Below, piece after piece: positions 54,351 through 64,000 of a stretch of 64,000 nt of DNA (position 1 is its first letter; each line of letters begins with the position of its first letter). Both the position numbers and the translations under genes were made by a program. Origin of the DNA: Flavobacterium sp. SUN052 (GTDB taxonomy: Bacteria > Bacteroidota > Bacteroidia > Flavobacteriales > Flavobacteriaceae); assembly GCF_028867935.1 (NCBI RefSeq), contig NZ_JAPQNS010000006.1, positions 186,001 through 250,000 on the forward strand. The letters run 5' to 3'. The notes below the pieces were generated by a model. That model searched no databases. It worked only from the letters and a program-made list of their open reading frames with translations, and was not told the DNA's origin.

Positions 54351-55331
54351 ATGAAACAACTTATCCGTGACCTGCGTGCTCATCTGCGCGCTGACTTCCG
54401 CCCCGATTTGTACGTAGCCACTGCGTTGTTGCTGACTGGGCTGATAACCCTCAACTATACCCTCGATCTGGAAGATACTTATATCGACTCGTACCGGGGA
54501 GGTTGGCAACGGCCCGTGTTGTACATTCTGTTTTACGCGTCCATCTATTACATGGCCATGGGATTGTGGACGTATTTCCATCAGCGACTGGATATCTGGC
54601 GAAATCCCCGGTTCTGGCTGCATACGGGTGTGGGCTGGGCCGCTTATGGATTTTACGCCGGATTCTATGGCTATAACGAGTGGAGCAATCAGTTGCTGAA
54701 TGGGCAGATTTATCTTTTTGCCTTTTATTGCCTGAGCAACTTGCACTCCATTCTTACGCTGGTATTACCCCTGTTTTTGTATTACGTATTCATCGACCGG
54801 GAACCCAGCTATTTTTATGGCCTGAAACCCAAGCGTGAAGGCCTCGAAGTGTATGCCCTGCTGATGGCTATCATGGTGCCGATTATAGCTGTAGCTTCTT
54901 TTCAGTCCAGCTTTCTGGATTTCTACCCAACTTATAAAGACACCACCGCCAATGAATACCTGGGGGTGCCAGAATGGGTAACGGCGTTGATTTATGAGCT
55001 TGCTTACGGCTGGGACTTTGTTCCTACTGAACTGATGTTCCGGGGATTCTTGATTATTGGTCTAAGCCCAATTTTGCAGCAAAGGTCAGCCAACTCGGGG
55101 CAGATGAGAACAGACAAAACGTGGCCCGGCGTTGTGTTGCCAATGGTTGTTGCTTACGCCAGTATCCATTTTGGAAAACCGCTGGGCGAAACAATCTCCT
55201 CGATTTTTGGCGGTTATCTGCTCGGCGTACTGGCGTTATACACCCGCAGTATCTGGGGTGGATTACTGATTCATCTTAGCATTGCCTGGCTTATGGACGG
55301 AGCCGCTTTTTTGCAACAGTGGTTTAACTAG
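54351..55331 (+). CDS. CPBP-family intramembrane protein
   Basis: 326-aa membrane protein with about eight hydrophobic helices. Three segments match the CPBP (CaaX protease and bacteriocin-processing) pattern: TELMFRGFLI in place of EExxxR, so Thr stands where the first Glu is expected; ASIHFGKPLGE (FxxxH-like); and GGLLIHLSIAW with the last His. A glutamic protease role in the membrane is possible, but the changed first motif makes activity uncertain. It begins 6 bp after the oxoamine synthase stop and is co-transcribed; it converges with the response regulator. Confidence 0.78.
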   Translation: MKQLIRDLRAHLRADFRPDLYVATALLLTGLITLNYTLDLEDTYIDSYRGGWQRPVLYILFYASIYYMAMGLWTYFHQRLDIWRNPRFWLHTGVGWAAYGFYAGFYGYNEWSNQLLNGQIYLFAFYCLSNLHSILTLVLPLFLYYVFIDREPSYFYGLKPKREGLEVYALLMAIMVPIIAVASFQSSFLDFYPTYKDTTANEYLGVPEWVTALIYELAYGWDFVPTELMFRGFLIIGLSPILQQRSANSGQMRTDKTWPGVVLPMVVAYASIHFGKPLGETISSIFGGYLLGVLALYTRSIWGGLLIHLSIAWLMDGAAFLQQWFN

Positions 55332-55338
55332 CTCCGGG

Positions 55339-55737
55339 CTAAGCTACCCATTCTACCAGCAGCTTTCTGACCAATTCCGTCAATTCACCAAATTCGGTTG
55401 GCTTTACAAAAAAATCGTTGGCTCCCATTACTTCGGAACGGAACCGATCATCAGGATTGAATGAGGTAGTCAGAACAATTATTTTGAGTTCCTTTTGTGG
55501 GAATTGTTGTCGGATTTCCTGGAGCGCCTGCATTCCGCTCAACCGATCCATATTTAGGTCTAATACCACGAAACTGGGCCGTTCTGGCCCGCTTGAGAGT
55601 TTAGCCACCAGATCTTCGCCATCGTGCATTGTTTCGAGCAACACAGACGAATCGACCCGCTTAAAAGCTGTCTCTAAAAGCATTAAATCGTCGACATCGT
55701 CATCGACTAGCCAAACGGTTGTTGGGGGGGATATCAT
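55339..55737 (-). CDS. Single-domain response regulator
   Basis: 132-aa receiver domain without an output domain. Acidic pocket at VDDDVDD (Asp12-14), phospho-acceptor Asp60 in VVLDLNM, Thr90 in VLTTS and Lys112 in FFVKPTEF. This is the RCP1/CheY-like type that pairs with hybrid or orphan histidine kinases in Bacteroidota. No kinase gene is close. Start at 55737 (MISPPTTVWLV). Confidence 0.88.
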   Translation of the reverse strand: MISPPTTVWLVDDDVDDLMLLETAFKRVDSSVLLETMHDGEDLVAKLSSGPERPSFVVLDLNMDRLSGMQALQEIRQQFPQKELKIIVLTTSFNPDDRFRSEVMGANDFFVKPTEFGELTELVRKLLVEWVA

Positions 55738-56013
55738 TTGGGTAAGTGGGTACGCCAAGCGTTCTGCCTGTTGAGTGCACCCAAATATAACGGAGTAGCG
55801 TTAATGTTAAGAAACATTGCTCAGAAAATCACGCGGTTAATCAAGGACAAAATCCGCTATTACTATCGGTTTTTTACCAATTTGCATCGAAAAAATCCTG
55901 AAAAACCACTTTTTTCTACTAAAAGTATCTGATTATCACTGTGTCACACGCCTACGAACTAAAATGTAACTACCCAAAGTGTGGGTGCATCGCAGCCGTT
56001 ACAGGCATATCAT

Positions 56014-56949
56014 TCACGCAAAAAAATGGCCCGCTTCAACTGGTTGCTGCATCCGACCAGGAACGGCGCGCATAATTTCAGCCTCAAGAGCGGCAATGAG
56101 TGGCTGCTTCACGTAATTGGCCTGGGTAATCAAACTGATTTCGCGCACTGGTGCCGGAGCCGCAAATCGTCGGATTTGCGCCTGTTGCTCGGTTGGTAAG
56201 TCAACAATTGCCAGCTCGGGTAAAATGGTCAGACCGCCGTAGCGCTCAACCATCCGTTTTAGGGCTTCTATACTGCCTGCCTGGTACTGAAAATTGCGCC
56301 ATTCGACCCGGCGTTTGCGAAGCTCGCACAGGTTCATAATTTGCGAACGCATACAATGACCTTCTTCTAAAAGCCACAACTGATCGGGCTCAATATCGTC
56401 GGGTAACGTGTATTGTTTGTTGGGCGACACATCCTGCCCGGATACATACACCACAAACTCCTCGTAAAATAACCGGCGCTCGGCCAGATTACCATCGCTA
56501 AAGGGCGGAACGGCAATGCCCACGTCGAGTTGCTCTGATTTCAGTAGTTGCAACAGCATATCGGTGGTTACCTCGCGCACGCTGAGCCGAATAGCCGGAT
56601 AATTTTGTAGAAATGGAGCCAAAAACAACGGCAATAAATAAGGAGCCAGGGTTGGAATAATGCCCACCCGTAAGTCGCCCGCTACCTCGTCTTTGGCTTG
56701 CTGAACAATATCGGTAATTCGGCGCGACTCCTGCACCACAATCCGTGCCTGTTCAATTACGGCGCGTCCTATCTCCGTTGGGATCACCGGTTGTCGGCTT
56801 CGGTCGAAAAGTTTCGCGCCCAATTCATCCTCCAATTTTTGCAACTGCATACTTAGCGCAGGTTGGCTGATAAAGCATTTATCGGCGGCTATGGTCAGTT
56901 GTCGATAGGTGTCGACCGCAATCAGGTATTCCAGTTGAACGAGCGTCAT
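56014..56949 (-). CDS. oxyR: LysR-type hydrogen peroxide sensor OxyR
   Basis: 311-aa transcription factor that activates peroxide-defence genes when oxidised. Residues 1-60 form the LysR helix-turn-helix (QLTIAADKCFISQPALSMQL). The regulatory domain keeps both redox cysteines in GHCMRSQIMNLC; by count they are Cys199 and Cys208, the same numbers as in E. coli OxyR. The gene is divergent from katG with a 143-bp shared control region, the standard arrangement for autoregulation and katG activation. The catalase-like partner next door strengthens the name. Confidence 0.94.
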   Translation of the reverse strand: MTLVQLEYLIAVDTYRQLTIAADKCFISQPALSMQLQKLEDELGAKLFDRSRQPVIPTEIGRAVIEQARIVVQESRRITDIVQQAKDEVAGDLRVGIIPTLAPYLLPLFLAPFLQNYPAIRLSVREVTTDMLLQLLKSEQLDVGIAVPPFSDGNLAERRLFYEEFVVYVSGQDVSPNKQYTLPDDIEPDQLWLLEEGHCMRSQIMNLCELRKRRVEWRNFQYQAGSIEALKRMVERYGGLTILPELAIVDLPTEQQAQIRRFAAPAPVREISLITQANYVKQPLIAALEAEIMRAVPGRMQQPVEAGHFFA

Positions 56950-57019
56950 TCACTTCTATAAATTATGCAATTGTTAACAAGGTATAAATTTTTCTTATGG
57001 AGTAATAAATTAAAACGAT

Positions 57020-57050
57020 TTTGCTCCCGCCTTTATGTACTATACTTTTG
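57020..57050 (+). promoter_or_regulatory. katG promoter
   Basis: TTTG ending at 57023, 19 bases, TACTTTTG at 57043-57050: a full match to the Bacteroidota promoter consensus, 42 bp before the katG start. A partly symmetric AT-rich stretch (ATTGATAAATTTGATTCAT) directly follows, but a clear OxyR box could not be assigned. Confidence 0.7.
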
Positions 57051-57089
57051 ATTGATAAATTTGATTCATTCAATACTATAAGTTTATAA

Positions 57090-59360
<2,271 letters not shown>

Positions 59361-59403
59361 GTATGACCACCTAATTAATCGCAACATAAAGTTTTGTGTG
59401 CCA

Positions 59404-59438
59404 AACCTGTAAGGTCTTCGAGACTTTACAGGTTTTTT
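59404..59438. terminator. Terminator of katG
   Basis: AACCTGTAAGGTCT and AGACTTTACAGGTT pair (one G-U) around a three-base loop, followed by a T run. The stem can also serve the convergent Fic gene. Confidence 0.85.
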
Positions 59439-59445
59439 TATTGGG

Positions 59446-60549
59446 CTATGGAATGGCTTCCAACGCGTAGTTCGTACTGCGGCCCCCTGATTCTTCTTTG
59501 ACTAGGATTCCCTGCTCTACAAGATTTTGAATATCGCGCAGGGCCGTATCCTGTGAGCACTTGGCGATTTTAGCCCATTTCGAGGAGGTTAACTTTCCAT
59601 CGAACCCATCCAATAATTTGTTCAGGATCAGCCGTTGCCGTTCGTTGATGGTTTTTGTGCTGAACCACTCCCAATACTGGGCCTTTTTTAGTACCCCTGC
59701 CAGAATATCTTCAGTAGCCGACAAAGCACGATCCAGGCAACTCAGAAACCAGTCGAGCCAGTTTGTGATGTTTAAATCGCCTTTTTGTGTTTTCTCCAGC
59801 AGTTCATAATACGTGTTTCGCTCCTTCCTGATCTGGGCCGACATACTGTAAAAGCGTTGCGAACTTCCGTCAGCCCGCGTTAGCTGCAAATCAGCAATGG
59901 TGCGACCAATGCGGCCATTACCATCAGCGAACGGATGAATGGTAACGAACCACAAATGGGCAATGGCGGCCTTAATTACTGGATCAATAGGTGTTTGAGT
60001 ATTGAACCAGTTTACAAATACCTCCATTTCTGCGTCAAGCGTTGTGGCATCAGGAGCTTGAAAATGGACTCGCTCTTTTCCCATTGCCCCCGATACAACC
60101 TGCATTGGACCCGAATCAGCAGTGCGCCAATCAGCAACGATAATTTTATATAGGCCACTTCGACCTGTTGGAAAGAGAGCCGCATGCCAGTTGAATAGGC
60201 GGTCTTTGGTAAGCGCTTTGTCGGCATTTTGGGTCGCATCCAGCATCATCTCCACAACCCCTTCAACATCCCTGTCGACAGGTACAAGACCGAATGTTTC
60301 AACACCCAACCGACGGGCAATCGACGAGCGAACCTGTTCGGCATTTAGTATTTCGCCTTCGATCTCGCTGGATTTCAACACATCGAGGGTTAGTGTCTGG
60401 AGCATCGCTTCTGCTTGAAGCGAAAAGCCAAGGCTCGACAATTGCCCAATCAGTTTTCCCTGCTTATGGCGCACAGCGGCTAAAAGGTTCATCAGTTTGT
60501 CGTGATCCCATTGAAAGTGTGGCCAACCCGGTTGTTGATAGATATACAT
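59446..60549 (-). CDS. Fic family AMP-transferase-like protein with winged helix
   Basis: 367-aa Fic protein. The active-site loop HPFADGNGRIGR lies at residues 205-216 with His205. The N-terminal helix carries SSEIEG (60-65), the inhibitory motif that blocks ATP binding (class II, intramolecular). The first ~80 residues fit the DUF4172/Fic_N domain. The C-terminal ~70 residues are a winged helix (SSKWAKIAKCSQDTALRDIQ, then VEQGILVKEESGGRSTNYAL), so the protein likely binds DNA. It may AMPylate a target protein or itself; the target is unknown. Three copies of GCGGTGAATA in front of its start could be its own binding sites. Confidence 0.9.
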   Translation of the reverse strand: MYIYQQPGWPHFQWDHDKLMNLLAAVRHKQGKLIGQLSSLGFSLQAEAMLQTLTLDVLKSSEIEGEILNAEQVRSSIARRLGVETFGLVPVDRDVEGVVEMMLDATQNADKALTKDRLFNWHAALFPTGRSGLYKIIVADWRTADSGPMQVVSGAMGKERVHFQAPDATTLDAEMEVFVNWFNTQTPIDPVIKAAIAHLWFVTIHPFADGNGRIGRTIADLQLTRADGSSQRFYSMSAQIRKERNTYYELLEKTQKGDLNITNWLDWFLSCLDRALSATEDILAGVLKKAQYWEWFSTKTINERQRLILNKLLDGFDGKLTSSKWAKIAKCSQDTALRDIQNLVEQGILVKEESGGRSTNYALEAIP

Positions 60550-60564
60550 GCGCTCGGCTATAAT

Positions 60565-60625
60565 GCGGTGAATATAGCTCTTAATCTCCGCAAGTTATGC
60601 GGTGAATAGCTGCTTTATTCACCGC
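60565..60625. promoter_or_regulatory. Repeated operator-like motif between Fic and ATPase genes
   Basis: GCGGTGAATA at 60565-60574 and 60599-60608, and its complement TATTCACCGC at 60616-60625. The last two form an 11-bp-armed palindrome. Placed 16 bp upstream of the Fic start and 82 bp before the ATPase start. Confidence 0.55.
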
Positions 60626-60706
60626 AACATAGATCAGAGTACCCGTCTCCTACCAGCGATCCATCAAAAATCCGTAGTATTGCGCTATACCGACAGCCGA
60701 TTAGCC

Positions 60707-61807
60707 ATGCTCAAGCGCGTTTCCATTCAGAACTTCAAAAGCCTCAAAGACGTCACGCTCGACCTCCAGAAAGTGAACCTGCTCATCGGACCGAACAACT
60801 CCGGCAAGACGAATTTTTTGAAGGCGCTGGAGTTAACAGCTTTGCATACAAGTGATATTATAAAAGCTAAGAGTGCAGTTGCTTTCCGCAAGGACGAAAA
60901 AGCGGAGGTCGTTATCAAATTAATATTTCCTAATAACGGAAGGACATTTATTGGTGAGCAAATAATCAATGATGTGATTGAGATAAACTTTCAAGCCGAA
61001 CATGATCCATTTATACATTACTATCAAATTGCTGGTAACCAAAGGAATAATGACCCATTTAAAGACTTTCAAACACTTAAATTGCCTTTAGTTGGAGAAC
61101 CTAAAATTTATAAGCCAGATCCAAACAAACTAACTCAACCTGGCCCGGTAGGAGAAGAGGTTGAATCAGTTAATGCTGATGCCTCTAACCTCGTCAATTT
61201 CCTTGATCTGATGCTTGGGAAGTACAGGCGGACTACACTTAATAGAATTGAACACGACCTAGAGAAATGTATTCCGGAGTTTAATGAAATCAATTTGGCC
61301 AATGTAACAGCCACCGACGAACTTAAAAAACTGCATGGGGAAGGTAAAGCCTTTAAAAGTCTTGGCTTAACCAACAACAAACAAGGCATTACTTACTGGG
61401 CCGATGAACTCTCTGAAGGTACGCTTTATTTCCTAGCACTTCTCTGCATTATTAACCAACCAAATCCGCCTAAACTTCTTTTGCTGGAAGAGCCCGAAAA
61501 GGGCATTCACCCGCGTCGGTTATTTGAAGTTATCCAGTTCATTTTTAGCCTCGTAGAAGATAAAGATGTGCAGGTTATTATGACCACTCACAGCCCCATT
61601 GTAGTCGATATGTTTAAGGACATGACTGAGTCGGTATTTATTTTTGACAAAGACGAGGAGGGGGCAACTCATGTTAAAAACCTTCAACGAGATATTATCG
61701 AACCCGAAACGGCACGCAGCAAGGAATTGGGTATTGAACCACCGCACTACACCGATTCGCTGGGAGATGCATGGACGATTGGTTTTCTAGGCGGAGTACC
61801 AAAATGA
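60707..61807 (+). CDS. AAA family ATPase (AAA_21/OLD-like)
   Basis: 366-aa ABC/SMC-type ATPase without membrane helices. It starts MLKRVSIQNFKSLKDVTLDL with the Walker A GPNNSGKTN at residues 28-36. LSEGTLYFLALLCI is the signature motif, LLLLEEPEKGIHP Walker B and D-loop, and MTTHSP the H-loop. This is the form seen in OLD/RecF-like ATPases that pair with TOPRIM nucleases in defence modules such as PARIS. The stop overlaps the start of the next gene (ATGA), so the two are translationally coupled. The middle of the gene is AT-rich relative to the flanks, suggesting transfer. Start at 60707; 35 upstream open codons are not protein-like. Confidence 0.85.
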   Translation: MLKRVSIQNFKSLKDVTLDLQKVNLLIGPNNSGKTNFLKALELTALHTSDIIKAKSAVAFRKDEKAEVVIKLIFPNNGRTFIGEQIINDVIEINFQAEHDPFIHYYQIAGNQRNNDPFKDFQTLKLPLVGEPKIYKPDPNKLTQPGPVGEEVESVNADASNLVNFLDLMLGKYRRTTLNRIEHDLEKCIPEFNEINLANVTATDELKKLHGEGKAFKSLGLTNNKQGITYWADELSEGTLYFLALLCIINQPNPPKLLLLEEPEKGIHPRRLFEVIQFIFSLVEDKDVQVIMTTHSPIVVDMFKDMTESVFIFDKDEEGATHVKNLQRDIIEPETARSKELGIEPPHYTDSLGDAWTIGFLGGVPK

Positions 61808-62370
61808 GCCGAATTATCACTTATGGCTTTTTCGGTGAAGACGAAGCCCAGCGTAATTTTTTAGAGAAATACCTACATCAGGAATATCCAGACACGTTTA
61901 TCGAAGACGAGAACCAACGCTGGCGTTTCAGGGCAACGAATGATAATCAGGTCGATAAACTGTTAACTGATGCCTTGCGACAACGTGCGTTGCTGGGTTT
62001 GGATGTTCTATTTGTTGGTCGGGATATCGATACCGCTCAGAAGCCAAAAATTCTGCAAAAGCAGACTGAATATGCCAATACCTGTCGCAATCAACCTGCC
62101 ATTTTGATGCTGCCTGTTCAATGTATTGAATACTGGCTTTGGTATATCAAACGCCACCGTGATGAACCGGGCAAGAACACGCCCCTAGAGTCGCAAACGC
62201 GCTTGCAGGCTAAGGCGGCAATGTATGCAGGTACAAACGTAGTGGCTAAACAAATCCTGCTAGCCAATGACATTTTAGTGCATTTGGATGTTTTGTGGTT
62301 AGAGCAACGCTCAGAAAGCTTCAGGCATTTCCATAATCAAGTGAAAACCTTCATCAATCAAACGCCATGA
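61804..62370 (+). CDS. TOPRIM-like putative nuclease partner (DUF4276/RloB-like)
   Basis: 188-aa protein of the TOPRIM-like type often found beside AAA ATPases. Candidate metal residues are Glu12/Glu14 in FFGEDEAQRNFLEKYL, Asp74 and Asp76 in VGRDIDTAQ, and Glu109 in PVQCIEYWLWY; the last segment matches the IE-W signature of DUF4276/RloB-like proteins. I infer a nuclease or effector controlled by the ATPase whose stop it overlaps by four bases. It overlaps the next gene, cystathionine beta-synthase, by four bases as well. The family assignment is from motif reading only. Confidence 0.65.
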   Translation: MSRIITYGFFGEDEAQRNFLEKYLHQEYPDTFIEDENQRWRFRATNDNQVDKLLTDALRQRALLGLDVLFVGRDIDTAQKPKILQKQTEYANTCRNQPAILMLPVQCIEYWLWYIKRHRDEPGKNTPLESQTRLQAKAAMYAGTNVVAKQILLANDILVHLDVLWLEQRSESFRHFHNQVKTFINQTP

Positions 62371-63743
62371 ACTATTACAACTCCATTATCGACACCATTG
62401 GCAATACGCCTTTGGTGAAACTGAACAAAGTCACGAAGGGCATTCGGGGGACTATACTGGCCAAAGTCGAGTATTTCAACCCCGGCAACTCGGTTAAAGA
62501 CCGCATCGCGGTGACCATGATCGAGGATGCCGAAGCGCGGGGTGTGCTAAAACCTGGTGGTACCATCATCGAGGGTACAAGCGGCAACACGGGCATGGGC
62601 CTGGCGTTAGCAGCCATTGGCAAAGGCTACAAGTGCATCTTCACGATGGCCGACAAACAGTCGAAGGAGAAGATCGACATTTTGCGGGCTGTTGGTGCCG
62701 AGGTAGTCGTTTGTCCAACCAACGTGTCGCCCGATGATCCGCGTTCGTATTATTCGGTGGCTAAACGGCTAAATCAGGAGATTCCGAACTCGCTGTATCC
62801 GAACCAGTACGACAACATGGCCAACACGGCCGCTCACTACACCACTACGGGCCCCGAAATCTGGCGCGATACCGATGGTCGCATTACCCACTTTGCGGCT
62901 GGCGTAGGCACGGGAGGCACCATTTGCGGTACTAGCAAATTCCTGAAAGAGCAGAACCCCGGTGTGGTGTCGGTGGGGATTGACACGTATGGCTCGGTGT
63001 TTAAGAAATATAAGGAAACGGGCGAGTTCGACGAGGGCGAGATTTATCCCTACCTTACCGAAGGGATTGGCGAAGATATTCTGCCCAAGAACGTCGATTT
63101 CAGCGTGATCGACCACTTTGTGAAAGTGACCGACAAAGACGCGGCTATCATGGCCCGGCGATTGTCACGTGAAGAGGGCCTTTTTGTGGGTTGGTCGTGC
63201 GGGTCGGCTATGCACGGCGCGTTGGAGTGGGCGCGGGAAAACCTGAAAGACGACGACATTATGGTCGTGATTCTACCCGATCACGGCACCCGCTATCTGG
63301 GCAAAATCTACAATGATGCTTGGATGCAGGATCACGGGTTCCTGGAAAACCGCCAGTTTAAAACCGCCCGCGACATTATCATCAACAAAAACGGGTCTGG
63401 TGCGCTCACAACCCTAGGGAAAAATGTGACTGTCTCGCAGGCGATTCAAGTGTTGAACCGTCACGGTATTTCGCAAATCCCCGTCACCGACGATGAAGGC
63501 CATATTGTGGGCAGCCTGACCGATTCAACCATCCTGAACCGGCTCATCGAAGACCCAACCGTGAAGGACCAGCCGGTAAGCGAGGTGATGGATAAACCGT
63601 TCAAATTTGTGGGGCTCAACAACACCGTCGATGTGCTGTCGTCGCTGATTGACCGCGACAACAAGGCGCTGCTGGTGCGCGACGAAGCTCAGCATGTTCA
63701 CATCATCACTCAGGCCGATTTGCTGGCTGCTATGACGAACTGA
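62367..63743 (+). CDS. Cystathionine beta-synthase-type PLP enzyme with CBS domain pair
   Basis: 458-aa fold-type II PLP enzyme. NPGNSVKDR holds the Schiff-base Lys44; EGTSGNTGMGLA binds substrate; GVGTGGTICG binds the cofactor phosphate; and GWSCGSAMHGALEWA follows in the typical place. Two CBS motifs fill the last ~115 residues (VSQAIQVLNRHGISQIPVTD and the segment to the end). It makes cystathionine from serine and homocysteine, or cysteine from an activated serine; the C-terminal CBS pair favours the former. The gene starts inside the stop of the TOPRIM-like gene (ATGA), an unexpected coupling of a housekeeping enzyme to a defence-like pair. Confidence 0.92.
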   Translation: MNYYNSIIDTIGNTPLVKLNKVTKGIRGTILAKVEYFNPGNSVKDRIAVTMIEDAEARGVLKPGGTIIEGTSGNTGMGLALAAIGKGYKCIFTMADKQSKEKIDILRAVGAEVVVCPTNVSPDDPRSYYSVAKRLNQEIPNSLYPNQYDNMANTAAHYTTTGPEIWRDTDGRITHFAAGVGTGGTICGTSKFLKEQNPGVVSVGIDTYGSVFKKYKETGEFDEGEIYPYLTEGIGEDILPKNVDFSVIDHFVKVTDKDAAIMARRLSREEGLFVGWSCGSAMHGALEWARENLKDDDIMVVILPDHGTRYLGKIYNDAWMQDHGFLENRQFKTARDIIINKNGSGALTTLGKNVTVSQAIQVLNRHGISQIPVTDDEGHIVGSLTDSTILNRLIEDPTVKDQPVSEVMDKPFKFVGLNNTVDVLSSLIDRDNKALLVRDEAQHVHIITQADLLAAMTN

Positions 63744-63748
63744 AATTA

Positions 63749-63814
63749 TTGAGTGAATGAGCGAGTGCGCGTCAAGTAGGTATCACTCAATCGCGCACTC
63801 GCTCATTCACTCAA
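63749..63814. repeat. 23-bp perfect inverted repeat between convergent genes
   Basis: Left arm 63749-63771 starting TTGAGTGAATGAGCGAGTGC, right arm 63792-63814, loop of 20 bases. Lies between the synthase stop and the stop of the next minus-strand gene, so it may act as a bidirectional terminator. The GAGTGAATGAGCGAGTG unit looks like a dispersed repeat. Confidence 0.8.
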
Positions 63815-63816
63815 TT

Positions 63817-64000
63817 TTAAATTGCTTCCCGCAGTGATTTCAACTCGGCAAACGATAGCTTGAACGCCAGCGTTAACCCCACGTACGTAGCTCCACCGAG
63901 GGCAATCTGCATAATGGTGTGAATTATACCTTCATGGCCAATTACCGATTTGTACATGGCGATTACGGCTACCATTACCACGCAGAAAAACAACGGCTGG
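63817..64000 (-). CDS. C-terminal part of a multi-helix membrane protein
   Basis: Partial gene cut by the window end; 60 codons are visible, ending in TLAFKLSFAELKSLREAI and a stop. Two hydrophobic helices (PLFFCVVMVAVIAMY and IMQIALGGATYVGLTLAF) separated by a short polar turn fit the end of a polysaccharide flippase or similar exporter, a common place for such a C-terminal tail, but this cannot be confirmed from the visible piece. Confidence 0.5.
   Translation of the reverse strand, partial: QPLFFCVVMVAVIAMYKSVIGHEGIIHTIMQIALGGATYVGLTLAFKLSFAELKSLREAI

Noticed and set aside
55804..55932. 42-codon basic reading frame after the response regulator promoter
   Set aside because: No start signals, no terminator and an AT-rich, Lys-rich sequence typical of chance frames in intergenic DNA.

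Overview
The window looks like chromosome from a Bacteroidota bacterium, most likely a Cytophagales member near Spirosoma (inferred from gene content, not from a search). The signs are: secreted proteins ending in type IX secretion (T9SS) sorting domains; a TPR protein with a membrane anchor and C-terminal LuxR helix; DUF4143 ATPases; a large thioester alpha-2-macroglobulin; a SusC-free TonB receptor paired with a small lipoprotein; and promoters of the TTG-N19-TAnnTTTG type. No rRNA, tRNA, CRISPR array, transposase or phage structural gene was seen.

Layout. 0-26 kb is almost all minus strand and rich in exported hydrolases: sulfatase, DUF4143 ATPase, alpha/beta hydrolase, T9SS haem peroxidase, a tight four-gene run (serine hydrolase, amidohydrolase, FMN 2-hydroxyacid oxidase, lactonase-fold propeller), a GH44-like glycanase, an M20 peptidase and a second serine hydrolase. 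Then come an AT-rich gene predicted to encode a jacalin-aerolysin-propeller pore-forming protein, a small membrane protein, an outer-membrane-lipoprotein-sorting-like protein, a TPR-LuxR regulator with a large internal duplication, a third serine hydrolase (plus strand), a T9SS metzincin protease and a RidA protein. 26.6-39 kb holds the alpha-2-macroglobulin, a PIN toxin-antitoxin pair followed by a relic of a second macroglobulin gene, an amidase, a DinB protein, a Crp-like regulator, purM and a T9SS-type surface protein. 39-45.5 kb is a TetR-regulated RND efflux operon (tetR, tolC-like, adaptor, pump) with a matching operator in front of tetR and of the tolC-like gene. 45.8-55.7 kb holds a TonB receptor with its lipoprotein, murQ, an M48-MORN fusion, a BNR propeller, an ECF sigma factor with a membrane partner, crcB, an alpha-oxoamine synthase, a CPBP protein and a response regulator. 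56-64 kb holds the divergent oxyR/katG pair, a Fic protein, an AAA ATPase plus TOPRIM-like pair resembling anti-phage modules, and a cystathionine beta-synthase translationally coupled to it. The window ends inside a membrane protein gene.

Most noteworthy signals: the three-part pore-forming protein (16.1-18.2 kb); the ATPase/TOPRIM/Fic neighbourhood (59.4-62.4 kb); the macroglobulin tail relic around the toxin-antitoxin pair (32.2-33.0 kb); a palindromic repeat that codes for part of a signal peptide (14.44 kb); the TetR operator inside its promoter (45.54 kb); and a 44-codon reading frame closed by an orphan terminator (26.4-26.6 kb).
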